Assembly: GCA_050259035.1 (NCBI GenBank)
Contig: JBLMZW010000077.1
Coordinates: 1 to 51,110 of the forward strand
Origin: JBLMZW01 sp050259035
Lineage (GTDB): Bacteria > Bacillota > Syntrophomonadia > Syntrophomonadales > DTU052
Direction: 5' to 3'
DNA length: 51,110 nucleotides
Of this stretch, positions 8,985 to 17,346 are shown piece after piece (within the stretch, counting starts at the first letter, position 1; each line of letters opens with the position of its first letter). Below the pieces are notes generated by a model. It saw only the letters and a list, made by a program, of their open reading frames with translations, did not search any database and was not told the origin of the DNA. The position numbers and the translations under genes are program-made.

Positions 8985-11900
8985 GTGCGGCATACTTTTT
9001 TCAATCAAGTCACCCTGTTAAGGGCTAGTTTGATTTTACTGATGGTTCTTACGTTGCTGACAGCACCAGTGGCAATAGCCGCTGCCTCAACTAATTTCAG
9101 GGATTTACCTGGGAATGACCCGATCTATCCTTATATTAAACACCTCTCCAACAAAAATATTATGACTGGATTCAATGACGGAACTTACCGTCCAGGCAAC
9201 TCGATTACTCGAGCTGAGATGGCAGTTATCTTATGCAAAACTAAAGGCTTAAAAGTCGCGAAACCAACTCATTCTGATTTCGCAGATTTAAATAAGAATT
9301 ATTGGGCCTATCCTTACATAGAAGCGGTGACTAAAGCCGGTATCTATACCGGGTACTCGGATAAGACTTTTAGACCGCAATCATATGTCAGCCGAGCCGA
9401 GGTTGCTATTCTCCTTATTAAGTTGAGTTCCCAGGAGTTAACTCCGGTAGATATTCCCGGGGGGTTAAGTGATGTATCCGCCAACCACTGGGCTTATAGT
9501 TACATAGCCGCTGCATTGGATGCCGGAATTATTGAAAAAACCACTGCAGATAGTTTTAATCCCAAACGGCCGGCTACCCGCGCTCAGGTGGCCCGGGGCC
9601 TGGCTATGACATTGAACCTGGCACCTGATTTTACTAACATGTCGATTAGTCCTATCCTTTCCCCAGTAAAAGGGAAGGTCAGCCTGATTTCCGCCAAAGG
9701 CAAAAAACAGGAAGTAACTGGTGAAGTCAAATGTTCGGTTGGAGATACAATTAAAACAGGTAATAGTGAAGCTCTATTAGATTTTCCCGATGGTTCCGGT
9801 TTACTGCTGGCAACGGATACGGAAATCACTATTATCAAATCGCAGGGGCAATCTTACATAAAGAATGACGGGTCGCAGGGTATCATGGTCGATGGTCTGG
9901 AAATCAAGCTAAGTCAGGGACGAATATTTGGCGCTTTGGCAGCGGATTACTTTATCAACCAGGGTAGCGATAGTGTTACCAAGGGATTGGCCAACAATAA
10001 AAAAGGCAGCCTGTCATGGTGGAAAAAGACCTACACCAAACGCGAACGTATGAAGGTGAATATGCCCTGGGGAGTGGCTGCTGTACGAGGTACTATTTTC
10101 TCCTGTAACAGTAACAAGGAGTTGAACTCAGATAGCGTCTTGGATGGCCGGACGCAATTCAGCTTTAAAGGGAAGACGATCCTGGTGGAAAGCAACCAAG
10201 ATAATTATGTGGCTATTAACTCTGCCGGGGCTACTACTGCCTTTGGAATTATGCCTGAGTTCGAAAAGGCACAATGGGCAAAGCACAAATGGTGGGTCTT
10301 AAGAATATTGGAGCGGATGCGTGCCAATATTCCGTTATATACCGGACCGTGGTTCAACAGCAGCATAGTATTCGAGGAGATTTTATCCAAAATATATGAC
10401 ACCCTGGAAGACTTAGGGTCCCCCGAATCCTTTCCTAACAACGAGGACGACCAGGGTGGCGGTGGAAACGACCATTCAATCTCCAGAAGTGCCACTCTCA
10501 GTAAATTAACAGCGAGTATCGGTAATCTAAGTCCGGACTTTAGCCCTGAGAAACTTGAGTACACACTAAATGTGCCTAATACCGTTGAGACTATTAAAAT
10601 TACTCCTACTGTTAACAGAAGAGACGCCACCGTCACAATAGATGGGAAAAAAGTGGTGTATGGAGATTCATCCGGGCCGATTTCTCTGACAGCTGGCGTA
10701 CCCAGAGACATCCTGGTCGTAGTAATGTCCAAAAACGGTAGTAATACTACTTATAAGATAACCGCCATCAGAGCGACTGCGGGCGGAAGTAGTGATTCCA
10801 GCCTGAGTAGTTTAACCGTAAGCGGTGGTACACTGGCCCCGGTCTTTACCCCGGCTACTTATACGTATACCTTAAGTGTACCCAATGCCACTGCCACTAT
10901 TATGGTTACTCCCACTGTCAATGAGAGCAATGCCACCGTGAAAGTACAAGGGATATCGGTAAACAGTGGCAGACCATCCCAGGCTATCTCACTGACTGCC
11001 GGAGTACCTAAGGACATCAAGGTGTTGGTAACAGCCCAGAACGGCAGCAATACTACTTATACCATAACCGCCACCAGAGCGGCAGCTTTAAGCGATGACT
11101 CCAGCCTGAGTAGTCTAACCGTAAGCGCCGGTACTTTAACCCCTGGCTTCACCTCAGGCAACCATAATTACACCTTAAGCGTCCCTAATGCCAATGCCAC
11201 TATTACGGTTACTCCAACCGTTAATGAGAACCATGCCGCAGTGACGGTACAAGGAATGTCGGTAACCAGCGGTAACCCATCCCAGGCTATTACCCTACCG
11301 GTTAACGAATCCCTGGATATTGGCGTAGTAGTAACAGCCCAGAATACCAGTCAAACCACTTATACCATAACCGCTACCAGAGCGGCCGCAGGTGGAAGCA
11401 ATGATGCCAGCCTGACCAGTCTGACTAGCAGTGCCGGCACCTGGCTTGCATCTTTTGACCCGAATACCCTTGAGTACCAAATCCGGGTGGAATCAACGGA
11501 CACGGGGTTAACGGTTGTCCCCACGGTTAATGAAAGCCATGCTACAGTAACCGTAAATGGCTTGCCAGTGACCAGCGGCAATCCCTCGGCTCCAATTACC
11601 CTTAATGAACCAGAAGTTCCCTTAAAAATACCGGTTAAAATAACTGCCCAAAACGGAACGACCAGTACTTATACCCTGACATTTACTGTCTATGGGGACT
11701 ACCATCTTGTATCTGACTGGGGAAGTTATTATAGCCTGTATGGTTATCCTTCCGCCGTAGTACGGGATAGCAGTGGAAATATCTATTTGAATGACGAAGA
11801 GAATAAAAGAATCCTGGTGTTTAACGCATCTGGAAACTATTTGCGGTTATGGGATGCCGACGCTGCAAGCCTGGCCATAGACGCTGCCGATAACATCTAT

Positions 11901-13262
11901 TGGGTAGAAAGTGATACATATTACTTTTACAAGTGCGATACCTCCGGTAACGTTTTAGGCGGGCCGTGGGGAGGCGAGAGTCAATTTGAAAGTGCTCAAC
12001 GCATTGCAGTGGATAATAGCGGAAGAATATATGTAACGGATCAATATGGCAATGGTATCTGGCGTTTAAACTCGGACAATACCTTCACTAGATTTGGAAC
12101 CACAGGGACCGGAAACGGCCAGCTTAAGGGACCCTATAGTATTGCCATAGACAGTGACGGCACGATTTACGTAGGGGAATATGGCAATCACCGGGTGCAA
12201 TGGTTTGATCAAGATTTAAACTACCTGGGTAAAATCGATAATATATGGGCTGCCGAAGGTATAGCGGTTAAGGACGGCAACCTGTACGTAACGACAGATA
12301 ACGATGTCATTGAACAATATAGTATTTCTGACACTAACGCTACGTTACTTCAGACCTATGGATCATCCGGCAGCGGAGATGGTCAATTAGATTACCCGCG
12401 TGGCGTGGCCGTAGATAGTGGCGGCAATGTATATGTGGCCGATTTCAGGAACAATCGCATGCAGAAATATGATGCCAGTGGCAATAATACCATGACTATA
12501 AGCTTGGCCCAGGCTGATCCCCCTTCTCTGAGCAAATTCAACGGGCCAGGACAGGTGGCTGTGACTCCCTCGGGCAGCATATTGATAGTGGACACTGAAA
12601 ATTACCGTATTCAGGAATTCGATTCCGATGGCAACTTTATAAGAACATGGGGAAGTAAGGGTAATACTGCCGGGAAGTTTGAAGATAGTCTGTGGTTGGC
12701 GGCGGATTCGGGGGGCAATATCTATGTGACAGACTATTGGAATAATCGCGTCCAGAAGTTTGATGCTTCGGGAGGTTATCTTACTGAATGGACATTAAGT
12801 GAACCTAAGGGAATAGCCATTGATTCGGCCAATCACATCTATGTATGTCGAGGAACTGGGGACATACAAAAATTTGATACATCGGGAACCTTAATAAGCG
12901 AATTTGAAGATGGGGGAAAAGGGCCCATAGCGGTCGATTCAGACGGATATATTTATGTTGTTGGTGGCCGTGTAATTAATAAACTTGCTTCTGACGGTAC
13001 TATTGTTACCAGTTGGGGAAACCTTGGAAGTTGGGGTGAAGCTTCACCTATAACCGGCTTGGCGACAGATACAGCCGGCCATGTTTTTGTCGTCAACGCA
13101 GCAGATAATCGTATTCTTAAGTTTTCCTCCACCGGTATTCTTTTGGCGATAATCGGAGAATCGGATGGGTTGGAGCCCAGCGGGGTGGCCGTTAACAGTT
13201 CCGGAGATGTTTACATTAGTGACAGCGGTAATGATAGAATGACTAAATACGCCAGAAGTTAG
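8985..13262 (+). CDS. Large S-layer-anchored protein: 3 SLH, FecR-like, 4 cadherin-like, 12 NHL-like repeats
   Basis: A 1425-residue paralog of the preceding gene. Signal peptide, three SLH domains, a FecR-like domain (nt about 9650-10220), four cadherin-like sandwiches of about 100 residues each (nt about 10489-11698) and a C-terminal beta-propeller region (11701-13259). I count 12 NHL-like strands of the type GVAVDSGGNVYVAD, enough for two six-bladed propellers. The domain order suggests a stalk holding a propeller outside the S-layer, perhaps for binding carbohydrate, protein or partner cells. A TTG at 8955 opens the frame, but the GTG at 8985 follows AGGGGG and matches the paralog's start (GTG CGG). 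Highly repeated DNA, so assembly errors are possible. Confidence 0.88.
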   Translation: MRHTFFNQVTLLRASLILLMVLTLLTAPVAIAAASTNFRDLPGNDPIYPYIKHLSNKNIMTGFNDGTYRPGNSITRAEMAVILCKTKGLKVAKPTHSDFADLNKNYWAYPYIEAVTKAGIYTGYSDKTFRPQSYVSRAEVAILLIKLSSQELTPVDIPGGLSDVSANHWAYSYIAAALDAGIIEKTTADSFNPKRPATRAQVARGLAMTLNLAPDFTNMSISPILSPVKGKVSLISAKGKKQEVTGEVKCSVGDTIKTGNSEALLDFPDGSGLLLATDTEITIIKSQGQSYIKNDGSQGIMVDGLEIKLSQGRIFGALAADYFINQGSDSVTKGLANNKKGSLSWWKKTYTKRERMKVNMPWGVAAVRGTIFSCNSNKELNSDSVLDGRTQFSFKGKTILVESNQDNYVAINSAGATTAFGIMPEFEKAQWAKHKWWVLRILERMRANIPLYTGPWFNSSIVFEEILSKIYDTLEDLGSPESFPNNEDDQGGGGNDHSISRSATLSKLTASIGNLSPDFSPEKLEYTLNVPNTVETIKITPTVNRRDATVTIDGKKVVYGDSSGPISLTAGVPRDILVVVMSKNGSNTTYKITAIRATAGGSSDSSLSSLTVSGGTLAPVFTPATYTYTLSVPNATATIMVTPTVNESNATVKVQGISVNSGRPSQAISLTAGVPKDIKVLVTAQNGSNTTYTITATRAAALSDDSSLSSLTVSAGTLTPGFTSGNHNYTLSVPNANATITVTPTVNENHAAVTVQGMSVTSGNPSQAITLPVNESLDIGVVVTAQNTSQTTYTITATRAAAGGSNDASLTSLTSSAGTWLASFDPNTLEYQIRVESTDTGLTVVPTVNESHATVTVNGLPVTSGNPSAPITLNEPEVPLKIPVKITAQNGTTSTYTLTFTVYGDYHLVSDWGSYYSLYGYPSAVVRDSSGNIYLNDEENKRILVFNASGNYLRLWDADAASLAIDAADNIYWVESDTYYFYKCDTSGNVLGGPWGGESQFESAQRIAVDNSGRIYVTDQYGNGIWRLNSDNTFTRFGTTGTGNGQLKGPYSIAIDSDGTIYVGEYGNHRVQWFDQDLNYLGKIDNIWAAEGIAVKDGNLYVTTDNDVIEQYSISDTNATLLQTYGSSGSGDGQLDYPRGVAVDSGGNVYVADFRNNRMQKYDASGNNTMTISLAQADPPSLSKFNGPGQVAVTPSGSILIVDTENYRIQEFDSDGNFIRTWGSKGNTAGKFEDSLWLAADSGGNIYVTDYWNNRVQKFDASGGYLTEWTLSEPKGIAIDSANHIYVCRGTGDIQKFDTSGTLISEFEDGGKGPIAVDSDGYIYVVGGRVINKLASDGTIVTSWGNLGSWGEASPITGLATDTAGHVFVVNAADNRILKFSSTGILLAIIGESDGLEPSGVAVNSSGDVYISDSGNDRMTKYARS
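10489..11698 (+). repeat. Four tandem ~300-bp cadherin-like coding repeats
   Basis: Four in-frame units, starting near 10489, 10790, 11092 and 11397, encode the beta-sandwich repeats. The middle units are closest: segments encoding TYTITATRA and VTPTVNE recur almost unchanged, pointing to internal duplication. Two related units occur in the upstream paralog (about 7990-8602). Confidence 0.8.
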
Positions 13263-13432
13263 GATTGTTCTGTTTTAGTTGTCTGGCTGTGTTTATAGAT
13301 CTGCTAGGTGGCGAGACTAATTATGCTGCCGGGCAATATGTCCAGTAAGGCACAAAATCGGACTAACCGCAGAGGTTAAGAGTTATATAGACCATGAGAT
13401 TTAACCTTGCTATCCCTCCTTTTAAAATAAAA

Positions 13433-13473
13433 CAGGAAGGCGGTGTAAATAATTGCATCGCTTTCTTGTTTTT
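13433..13473 (+). terminator. Rho-independent terminator after second SLH gene
   Basis: CAGGAAGGCGGTGT (13433-13446) pairs over all 14 positions, counting G-U pairs, with GCATCGCTTTCTTG (13455-13468); 8-nt loop, then a run of T. Confidence 0.75.
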
Positions 13474-13602
13474 GCACTATTCTCATTCCAAAAGTGCTAC
13501 AGCTTATCAAAGCATTTTTAAGTGTCCTGGTCCGAGAAGCGAGTTTTCATATCTTTTATTTTTGTTTTGTCTTGGTTATTCATCACAACTTACCCTATAT
13601 TA

Positions 13603-13635
13603 TATGTCAGACTGACGTATGTTAGACTTAACATA
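13603..13635. promoter_or_regulatory. Tandem operator-like repeat
   Basis: Two abutting 15-bp copies, TATGTCAGACTGACG (13603-13617) and TATGTTAGACTTAAC (13618-13632), followed by ATA. Each is nearly dyad-symmetric around GAC (TATGTTA-GACT-TAACATA is perfect). The form, GTnAGAC with flanking symmetry, recalls GntR/FadR-type operators. It lies about 520 bp upstream of the Cat-type gene. The regulator is unknown. Confidence 0.4.
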
Positions 13636-14148
13636 TTTAACAGTTGCATATAAATGAGGGTTGTTTTTAAAAATCCTTTTGTACCCCAAGTAATGCCCAT
13701 GGAAATGTTAATGATATGGGATAAGCATTTGTTCGCGAAAGCACCGTTCCCATGTCAATACCTTCATTCATTCACCTCCCCTTGTCAATCCGTGTCACAC
13801 CTGCATTGATACAAGATGATATTTTAAAGTTTCATTCATAGCGAAAATGCTTCTCAAATTTACCCGTAATACAATTGACTTCCAACCAGGCAAAATAACT
13901 GAAATTAACCTTAATTTTCTTTTAATATAATAAATTTTTCATAAAAGGAAGGAACTTAATTAATATCTAGCGAAAGTATTGTTGGAAAATTTTGAAACGG
14001 AATTTTCAGAAAACAATTAACCCAGACTATGGGGATTAAAAACGGAGGTGAAGCCCTTAAGGAATCATAATAAGTGTTTTATTAAAAAACCAGTAAATGT
14101 AAACGAATCATTGAAGGGGATTTAACTAATTAGGGGGTATAATAGGAA

Positions 14149-15516
14149 ATGGCAAATTATATGGATTTATATAAAGAAAAACTGGTTACGGCCGAAGAGG
14201 CTGCTAGGGCAGTTAAATCCGATAGCATAATTGAATATGGACAGTTTGCTACCAAACCGGTAGATTTTGATGTGGCTTTGGCAGCCCGCGCTGGAGAAGA
14301 AGGTCTAGTTAATGTAACTATTCGAGCTACCGGAAGTGTCCTCCCTATTCCGGAAGTGGTCAAAAACGATCCTAAACAAAAGACATTTCATTATGGCAGT
14401 TGGTTCTTTACTATGTTAGATCGCAAAATGTGTGACCTGGGTCTCTCTATTCATTACCCATTTAATTACCACGAGGCTAATGGTTTGGGCTATGATGAAG
14501 CCTATACATTTGGCTGGCCTGATGTTTGGTGTGCTCAGGCATCCCCCATGGATAAACATGGATTTTTTAACTTTGGCATAGCCAATTCTCACAACCGGGC
14601 TATGGCCAAGGCGGCCAGGGTCGCAATAGTAGAAGTAAATGAAACGGTTCCCCGGTGTCTGGGTGGTTTTGAAGAGGCCGTACATATCAGCGAGATCGAT
14701 TATATTATTGAAAGCAAAAATACACCGATATTCGCCACGCCTCCTTCACCCGATCCCACCCCAGCCGAAAGGCGCATGGCCGAACTGATAGTGGAAGAAA
14801 TAGTGGACGGTGCCTGTGTCCAACTGGGAATAGGTGCCCTGCCTAATACCATAGGATTGATGATTGCCGATTCCGACTTAAAGGATCTCGGGGTGCAGAG
14901 CGAAATGTTCTGCGACGCTTATGTAAAAATGTATGAGGCCGGTAAAATCACCAATGCTAAAAAAGCGGTTGACCGGTTCAAATCCACCTACGCTTTTTGT
15001 CTGGGAACCCAGGAAACCTATGAATTCATGGATGACAACCCTTACCTGGCTTCCTGCCCGGTAGTCTATACCAACGATCCTTCCAGGGTTCGGCTGAACG
15101 ACAATATGATATCTATTAATAACATACTGGAAATGGACCTCTTTACTCAGGTTTGTTCTGAATCTAAAGGCACGCGTCAGATTTCCGGCACCGGCGGGCA
15201 GGTGGATTTTGTAATAGGTGCATTTGAATCCAAGGGAGGAAAAAGCTTTCTGGCCTTCTCGTCTACTTTTAAAGACAGTGAGGGAAATCTCCATTCCCGA
15301 ATTCAGCCAATGTTAACTCCCGGAGCTATTGTCACAGTACCCCGGGCAATGGTGCAATACATAGTTACTGAATACGGAAAAATAGCGTTAAAGGGCAGAT
15401 CAATATATGAAAGGGCTGAAATGATTATATCAATTGCCCATCCTGATTTCCGTGACGATTTAATCAAGGAAGCTGAGAAACTTAAGATCTGGCGCCGTAG
15501 TAATAAAATCGAATAA
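14149..15516 (+). CDS. Cat-type acyl-CoA:acetate (butyryl/4-hydroxybutyryl) CoA-transferase
   Basis: A 455-residue single-chain CoA-transferase of the acetyl-CoA hydrolase/transferase family (Cat1, 4-hydroxybutyrate CoA-transferase). The nucleophile region QSEMFCDAY carries the expected glutamate at residue 252, which forms the glutamyl-CoA thioester. LGIGALPNTIG upstream and ISGTGGQVDFVIGA downstream are the two glycine-rich family motifs. In butyrate-oxidising syntrophs this enzyme activates butyrate with acetyl-CoA; that substrate is inferred from context (acyl-CoA dehydrogenase and FixC-like genes in the same window). ATG start with AGGGGG upstream; a strong terminator closes the unit. 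Confidence 0.9.
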   Translation: MANYMDLYKEKLVTAEEAARAVKSDSIIEYGQFATKPVDFDVALAARAGEEGLVNVTIRATGSVLPIPEVVKNDPKQKTFHYGSWFFTMLDRKMCDLGLSIHYPFNYHEANGLGYDEAYTFGWPDVWCAQASPMDKHGFFNFGIANSHNRAMAKAARVAIVEVNETVPRCLGGFEEAVHISEIDYIIESKNTPIFATPPSPDPTPAERRMAELIVEEIVDGACVQLGIGALPNTIGLMIADSDLKDLGVQSEMFCDAYVKMYEAGKITNAKKAVDRFKSTYAFCLGTQETYEFMDDNPYLASCPVVYTNDPSRVRLNDNMISINNILEMDLFTQVCSESKGTRQISGTGGQVDFVIGAFESKGGKSFLAFSSTFKDSEGNLHSRIQPMLTPGAIVTVPRAMVQYIVTEYGKIALKGRSIYERAEMIISIAHPDFRDDLIKEAEKLKIWRRSNKIE

Positions 15517-15530
15517 AGGTTTGTCTAATA

Positions 15531-15562
15531 CGCCGCAGTCTCTGACTGCGGCGTTTATTATT
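15531..15562 (+). terminator. Strong terminator after Cat-type CoA-transferase
   Basis: CGCCGCAGTC (15531-15540) pairs perfectly with GACTGCGGCG (15544-15553), loop TCT, then TTTATTATT. Confidence 0.92.
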
Positions 15563-15677
15563 CTTATCCACTTTTCGCCTCCATTTAATGTCTATAGAGT
15601 TAACGAATCATGCTCAAGAAATATGATTTTCATCCGATATATTAATTACGAGCGTTGATGTAGGAGGCTTCGAACAA

Positions 15678-15932
15678 TTGGTTGATAGATCAAATCAAAA
15701 TGACGGTTACGTTAAGGAATTGGAACTGAAGACCAGTGAACTTGAACAAAAATCTCTGGAGATATCTTTGCAGGCTTTGAAACTTGAAGAATGGGTAAGA
15801 GTAATGCAGGATCGGTTGCTTAAAACCAATACGATGAATAATATTCTTTATGATTTTATTAGTGGGCTGGGTCTTACACGTGAATTAGAAGCTTATGCTC
15901 GACAACGTAGTTCCAGCGAAACACTGAATTAG
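15678..15932 (+). CDS. Small coiled-coil protein, unknown function
   Basis: 84 residues, not recognised. Residues about 12-48 form a strong heptad pattern (ELELKTSELEQKSLEIS, then LQALKLEEWV), followed by a more hydrophobic stretch (NNILYDFISGLGL). No signal peptide or membrane helix. The start is TTG at 15678 behind AGGAGG (15662-15667), a slightly long spacing of 10. It has terminators on both sides, so it is probably its own transcript, placed between the two CoA-transferase loci. The good ribosome site and clean terminator make it likely real. Confidence 0.6.
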   Translation: MVDRSNQNDGYVKELELKTSELEQKSLEISLQALKLEEWVRVMQDRLLKTNTMNNILYDFISGLGLTRELEAYARQRSSSETLN

Positions 15933-15958
15933 TTTATTAAACAAAATAATACTGGCAG

Positions 15959-15983
15959 AAGCCCGGTCGATACCGGGCTTTTG
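15959..15983 (+). terminator. Terminator after coiled-coil gene
   Basis: AAGCCCGGT (15959-15967), loop CGAT, ACCGGGCTT (15972-15980), then TTTG. Confidence 0.88.
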
Positions 15984-16035
15984 CCGTTAATGGAAGTGGC
16001 CAAGCTTTATTCTTAAGCCCATTAGACGGGGGGGC

Positions 16036-16094
16036 ATTTGTCGACAAATTGACCAGCTAATAAAGGAAATAACACTGTATTTGTCGAACAAATA
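16036..16094. promoter_or_regulatory. Paired operator-like palindromes
   Basis: A perfect 14-bp palindrome, ATTTGTCGACAAAT (16036-16049), and a second site, TATTTGT-CGA-ACAAATA (16078-16094), share the same arms. Their centres lie 43-44 bp apart, about four helical turns. The second sits just upstream of an AT-rich TATATA (16098-16103). The arrangement suggests a dimeric repressor binding two sites at the promoter of the GctA/GctB-type genes. Confidence 0.55.
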
Positions 16095-16126
16095 TTTTAT
16101 ATAGGGAAAAAACGTGATTAAAATGA

Positions 16127-16147
16127 GAGGAGGTAAAAATGAGATAG
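16127..16147 (+). promoter_or_regulatory. Upstream Shine-Dalgarno with two-codon ORF
   Basis: GAGGAGGTAAAA (from 16127) is followed at ideal spacing by ATG AGA TAG (16139-16147), a complete Met-Arg-stop reading frame about 80 nt before the gctA-like start. A small GGAGA/TCTCC hairpin lies just downstream (16153-16166). This could be a translational control minigene or chance. Confidence 0.35.
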
Positions 16148-16226
16148 GCATTGGAGATCAATCTCCTAATTAATCAGTGATATCCGTTGCGTATTATAAG
16201 CGACTAAGCAATGGGGGGTTGAAAAG

Positions 16227-17330
16227 GTGAGTTCAAAATTCAATTATAATGAAGAAGCGGTTAATAATCTGAGAATTGAGGATACCAGCGTATTAGATAA
16301 TCTGATTAATGCGAAATCCGCACGAGAATATCATTTGAAAAAGAACCGGTCTAAAGTCGACAAGCGCATGACCCTGAAGGAAGCAGTAGCTAGGTTCGTC
16401 GAAGATGGGGACTGCTATGCCGATACGGGTTTTGGATATGTTAGAACACCCCTCCAGGTTCACTGGGAGGTAATGCGTCAAAGGAAAAAGAACCTCCAAT
16501 ATATTGGTTCGCCGAATACCAACCAATCTTATGTGGAGTATACAGGTTGCGGCCGATATTCTCATAATTCGTATACCGGAGCAGAAATGCGAGGTATCGA
16601 TCGCATTTATGGACAGCTTATTAAGGATAAAAAAGTCCAGGTACTTTCTGAATGGGGCCACGGCTCTATGGGCCTGGGATTTAAGGCGGCACAGTTTGGC
16701 GCCCCCTTCATAGCTTCCAAGCAACTGCTCGGTTCAGAAATGTTGAAATATAATCCCTACGTTAAGGTTGAAAACAATCCTTTTCAAAAGGATAAAGACC
16801 CCGTATGTATGATACCCGCCCTCTATCCGGATGTTACTTTCATTCATTGTCAACAGGCTGATATGTATGGCAATGGTAAAATTTATGGACCTCCCGTAAA
16901 CGATATTGCTCTGGCTTTCGCATCTCGTAAGGTTGTCATAACCTGTGAAGAAGTAGTTCCAGAAATGGAAATGCGCTTTAATACCAAGGATAATGCTATA
17001 CCATTTATGTTGGTTGACGCTGTAGTAGAGCTTCCTTACGGTTGCCTTCCCGGAAGCTGTCCAGGCTATTATTACTGGTCAAGGGAATGGTGGGAATGGG
17101 GCCTCCGAATTGCATTCGCCAATAAGAAAAAGGAATGTGCTGACGATTTCTTGAATTACTGGGTTTTTGATTGTCAGGATCAGTATCAATTTGTTGACAA
17201 GCTTAATTCGCATTTTGGCGGTATGCGTTACATTGATAACCTGCGTCGGGTTACTAAGGCCGAAGAGTTGGCCAATGAAGAATCCGGAGTCGATTTTAAC
17301 TACCCGCAGGTTATCCCTGTTTGGGAATAG
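16227..17330 (+). CDS. CoA-transferase family I, alpha subunit (GctA-like)
   Basis: A 367-residue protein resembling glutaconate CoA-transferase subunit A: an N-terminal KRMTLKEAVARFVEDGD, then HCQQADMYGNGKIYGP in the middle and a KVVITCEEVVP segment. It should pair with the beta subunit encoded 16 bp downstream; the beta chain carries the nucleophile. The first about 40 residues are a longer N-terminal extension than in typical GctA. GTG start with GGGGGG upstream. The acyl-CoA substrate cannot be read from sequence; aromatic residues (YYYWSREWWEWG) are unusually dense near the C-terminus. Confidence 0.82.
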   Translation: MSSKFNYNEEAVNNLRIEDTSVLDNLINAKSAREYHLKKNRSKVDKRMTLKEAVARFVEDGDCYADTGFGYVRTPLQVHWEVMRQRKKNLQYIGSPNTNQSYVEYTGCGRYSHNSYTGAEMRGIDRIYGQLIKDKKVQVLSEWGHGSMGLGFKAAQFGAPFIASKQLLGSEMLKYNPYVKVENNPFQKDKDPVCMIPALYPDVTFIHCQQADMYGNGKIYGPPVNDIALAFASRKVVITCEEVVPEMEMRFNTKDNAIPFMLVDAVVELPYGCLPGSCPGYYYWSREWWEWGLRIAFANKKKECADDFLNYWVFDCQDQYQFVDKLNSHFGGMRYIDNLRRVTKAEELANEESGVDFNYPQVIPVWE

Positions 17331-17346
17331 AGAAGGAGGCGTTAAA

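Larger units (their letters stand above)
13263..14148 (+). other. Long intergenic leader before CoA-transferase gene
   Basis: 886 bp with no convincing gene. It contains the terminator of the SLH gene (13433-13473), a tandem operator-like repeat (13603-13635), a TATAAT at 13926-13931 without a clear -35, and an orphan Shine-Dalgarno-like GGAGGTGA at 14044-14051 about 100 nt before the gene. The length suggests a regulated leader. Confidence 0.5.

Noticed and set aside
10205..10732. A 175-codon reverse frame inside the second SLH gene
   Set aside because: Antisense shadow of a strongly supported repeat-rich coding region.
10489..11698. Tandem repeats considered as a CRISPR or satellite array
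   Set aside because: Units are about 300 bp, in frame and encode cadherin-like domains with diverged copies.
13394..13615. A 73-codon forward frame after the second SLH gene
   Set aside because: It spans the terminator hairpin at 13433-13473 and has no recognisable ribosome site or domain.
14029..14070. A 13-codon leader peptide starting ATG 14029
   Set aside because: No ribosome site in front of it; the strong GGAGGTGA lies inside the frame rather than before it.
14101..15612. Shared 10-mer AACGAATCAT in the leaders of the Cat-type and coiled-coil genes
   Set aside because: Short and unsymmetrical; in 50 kb a shared 10-mer is expected by chance.
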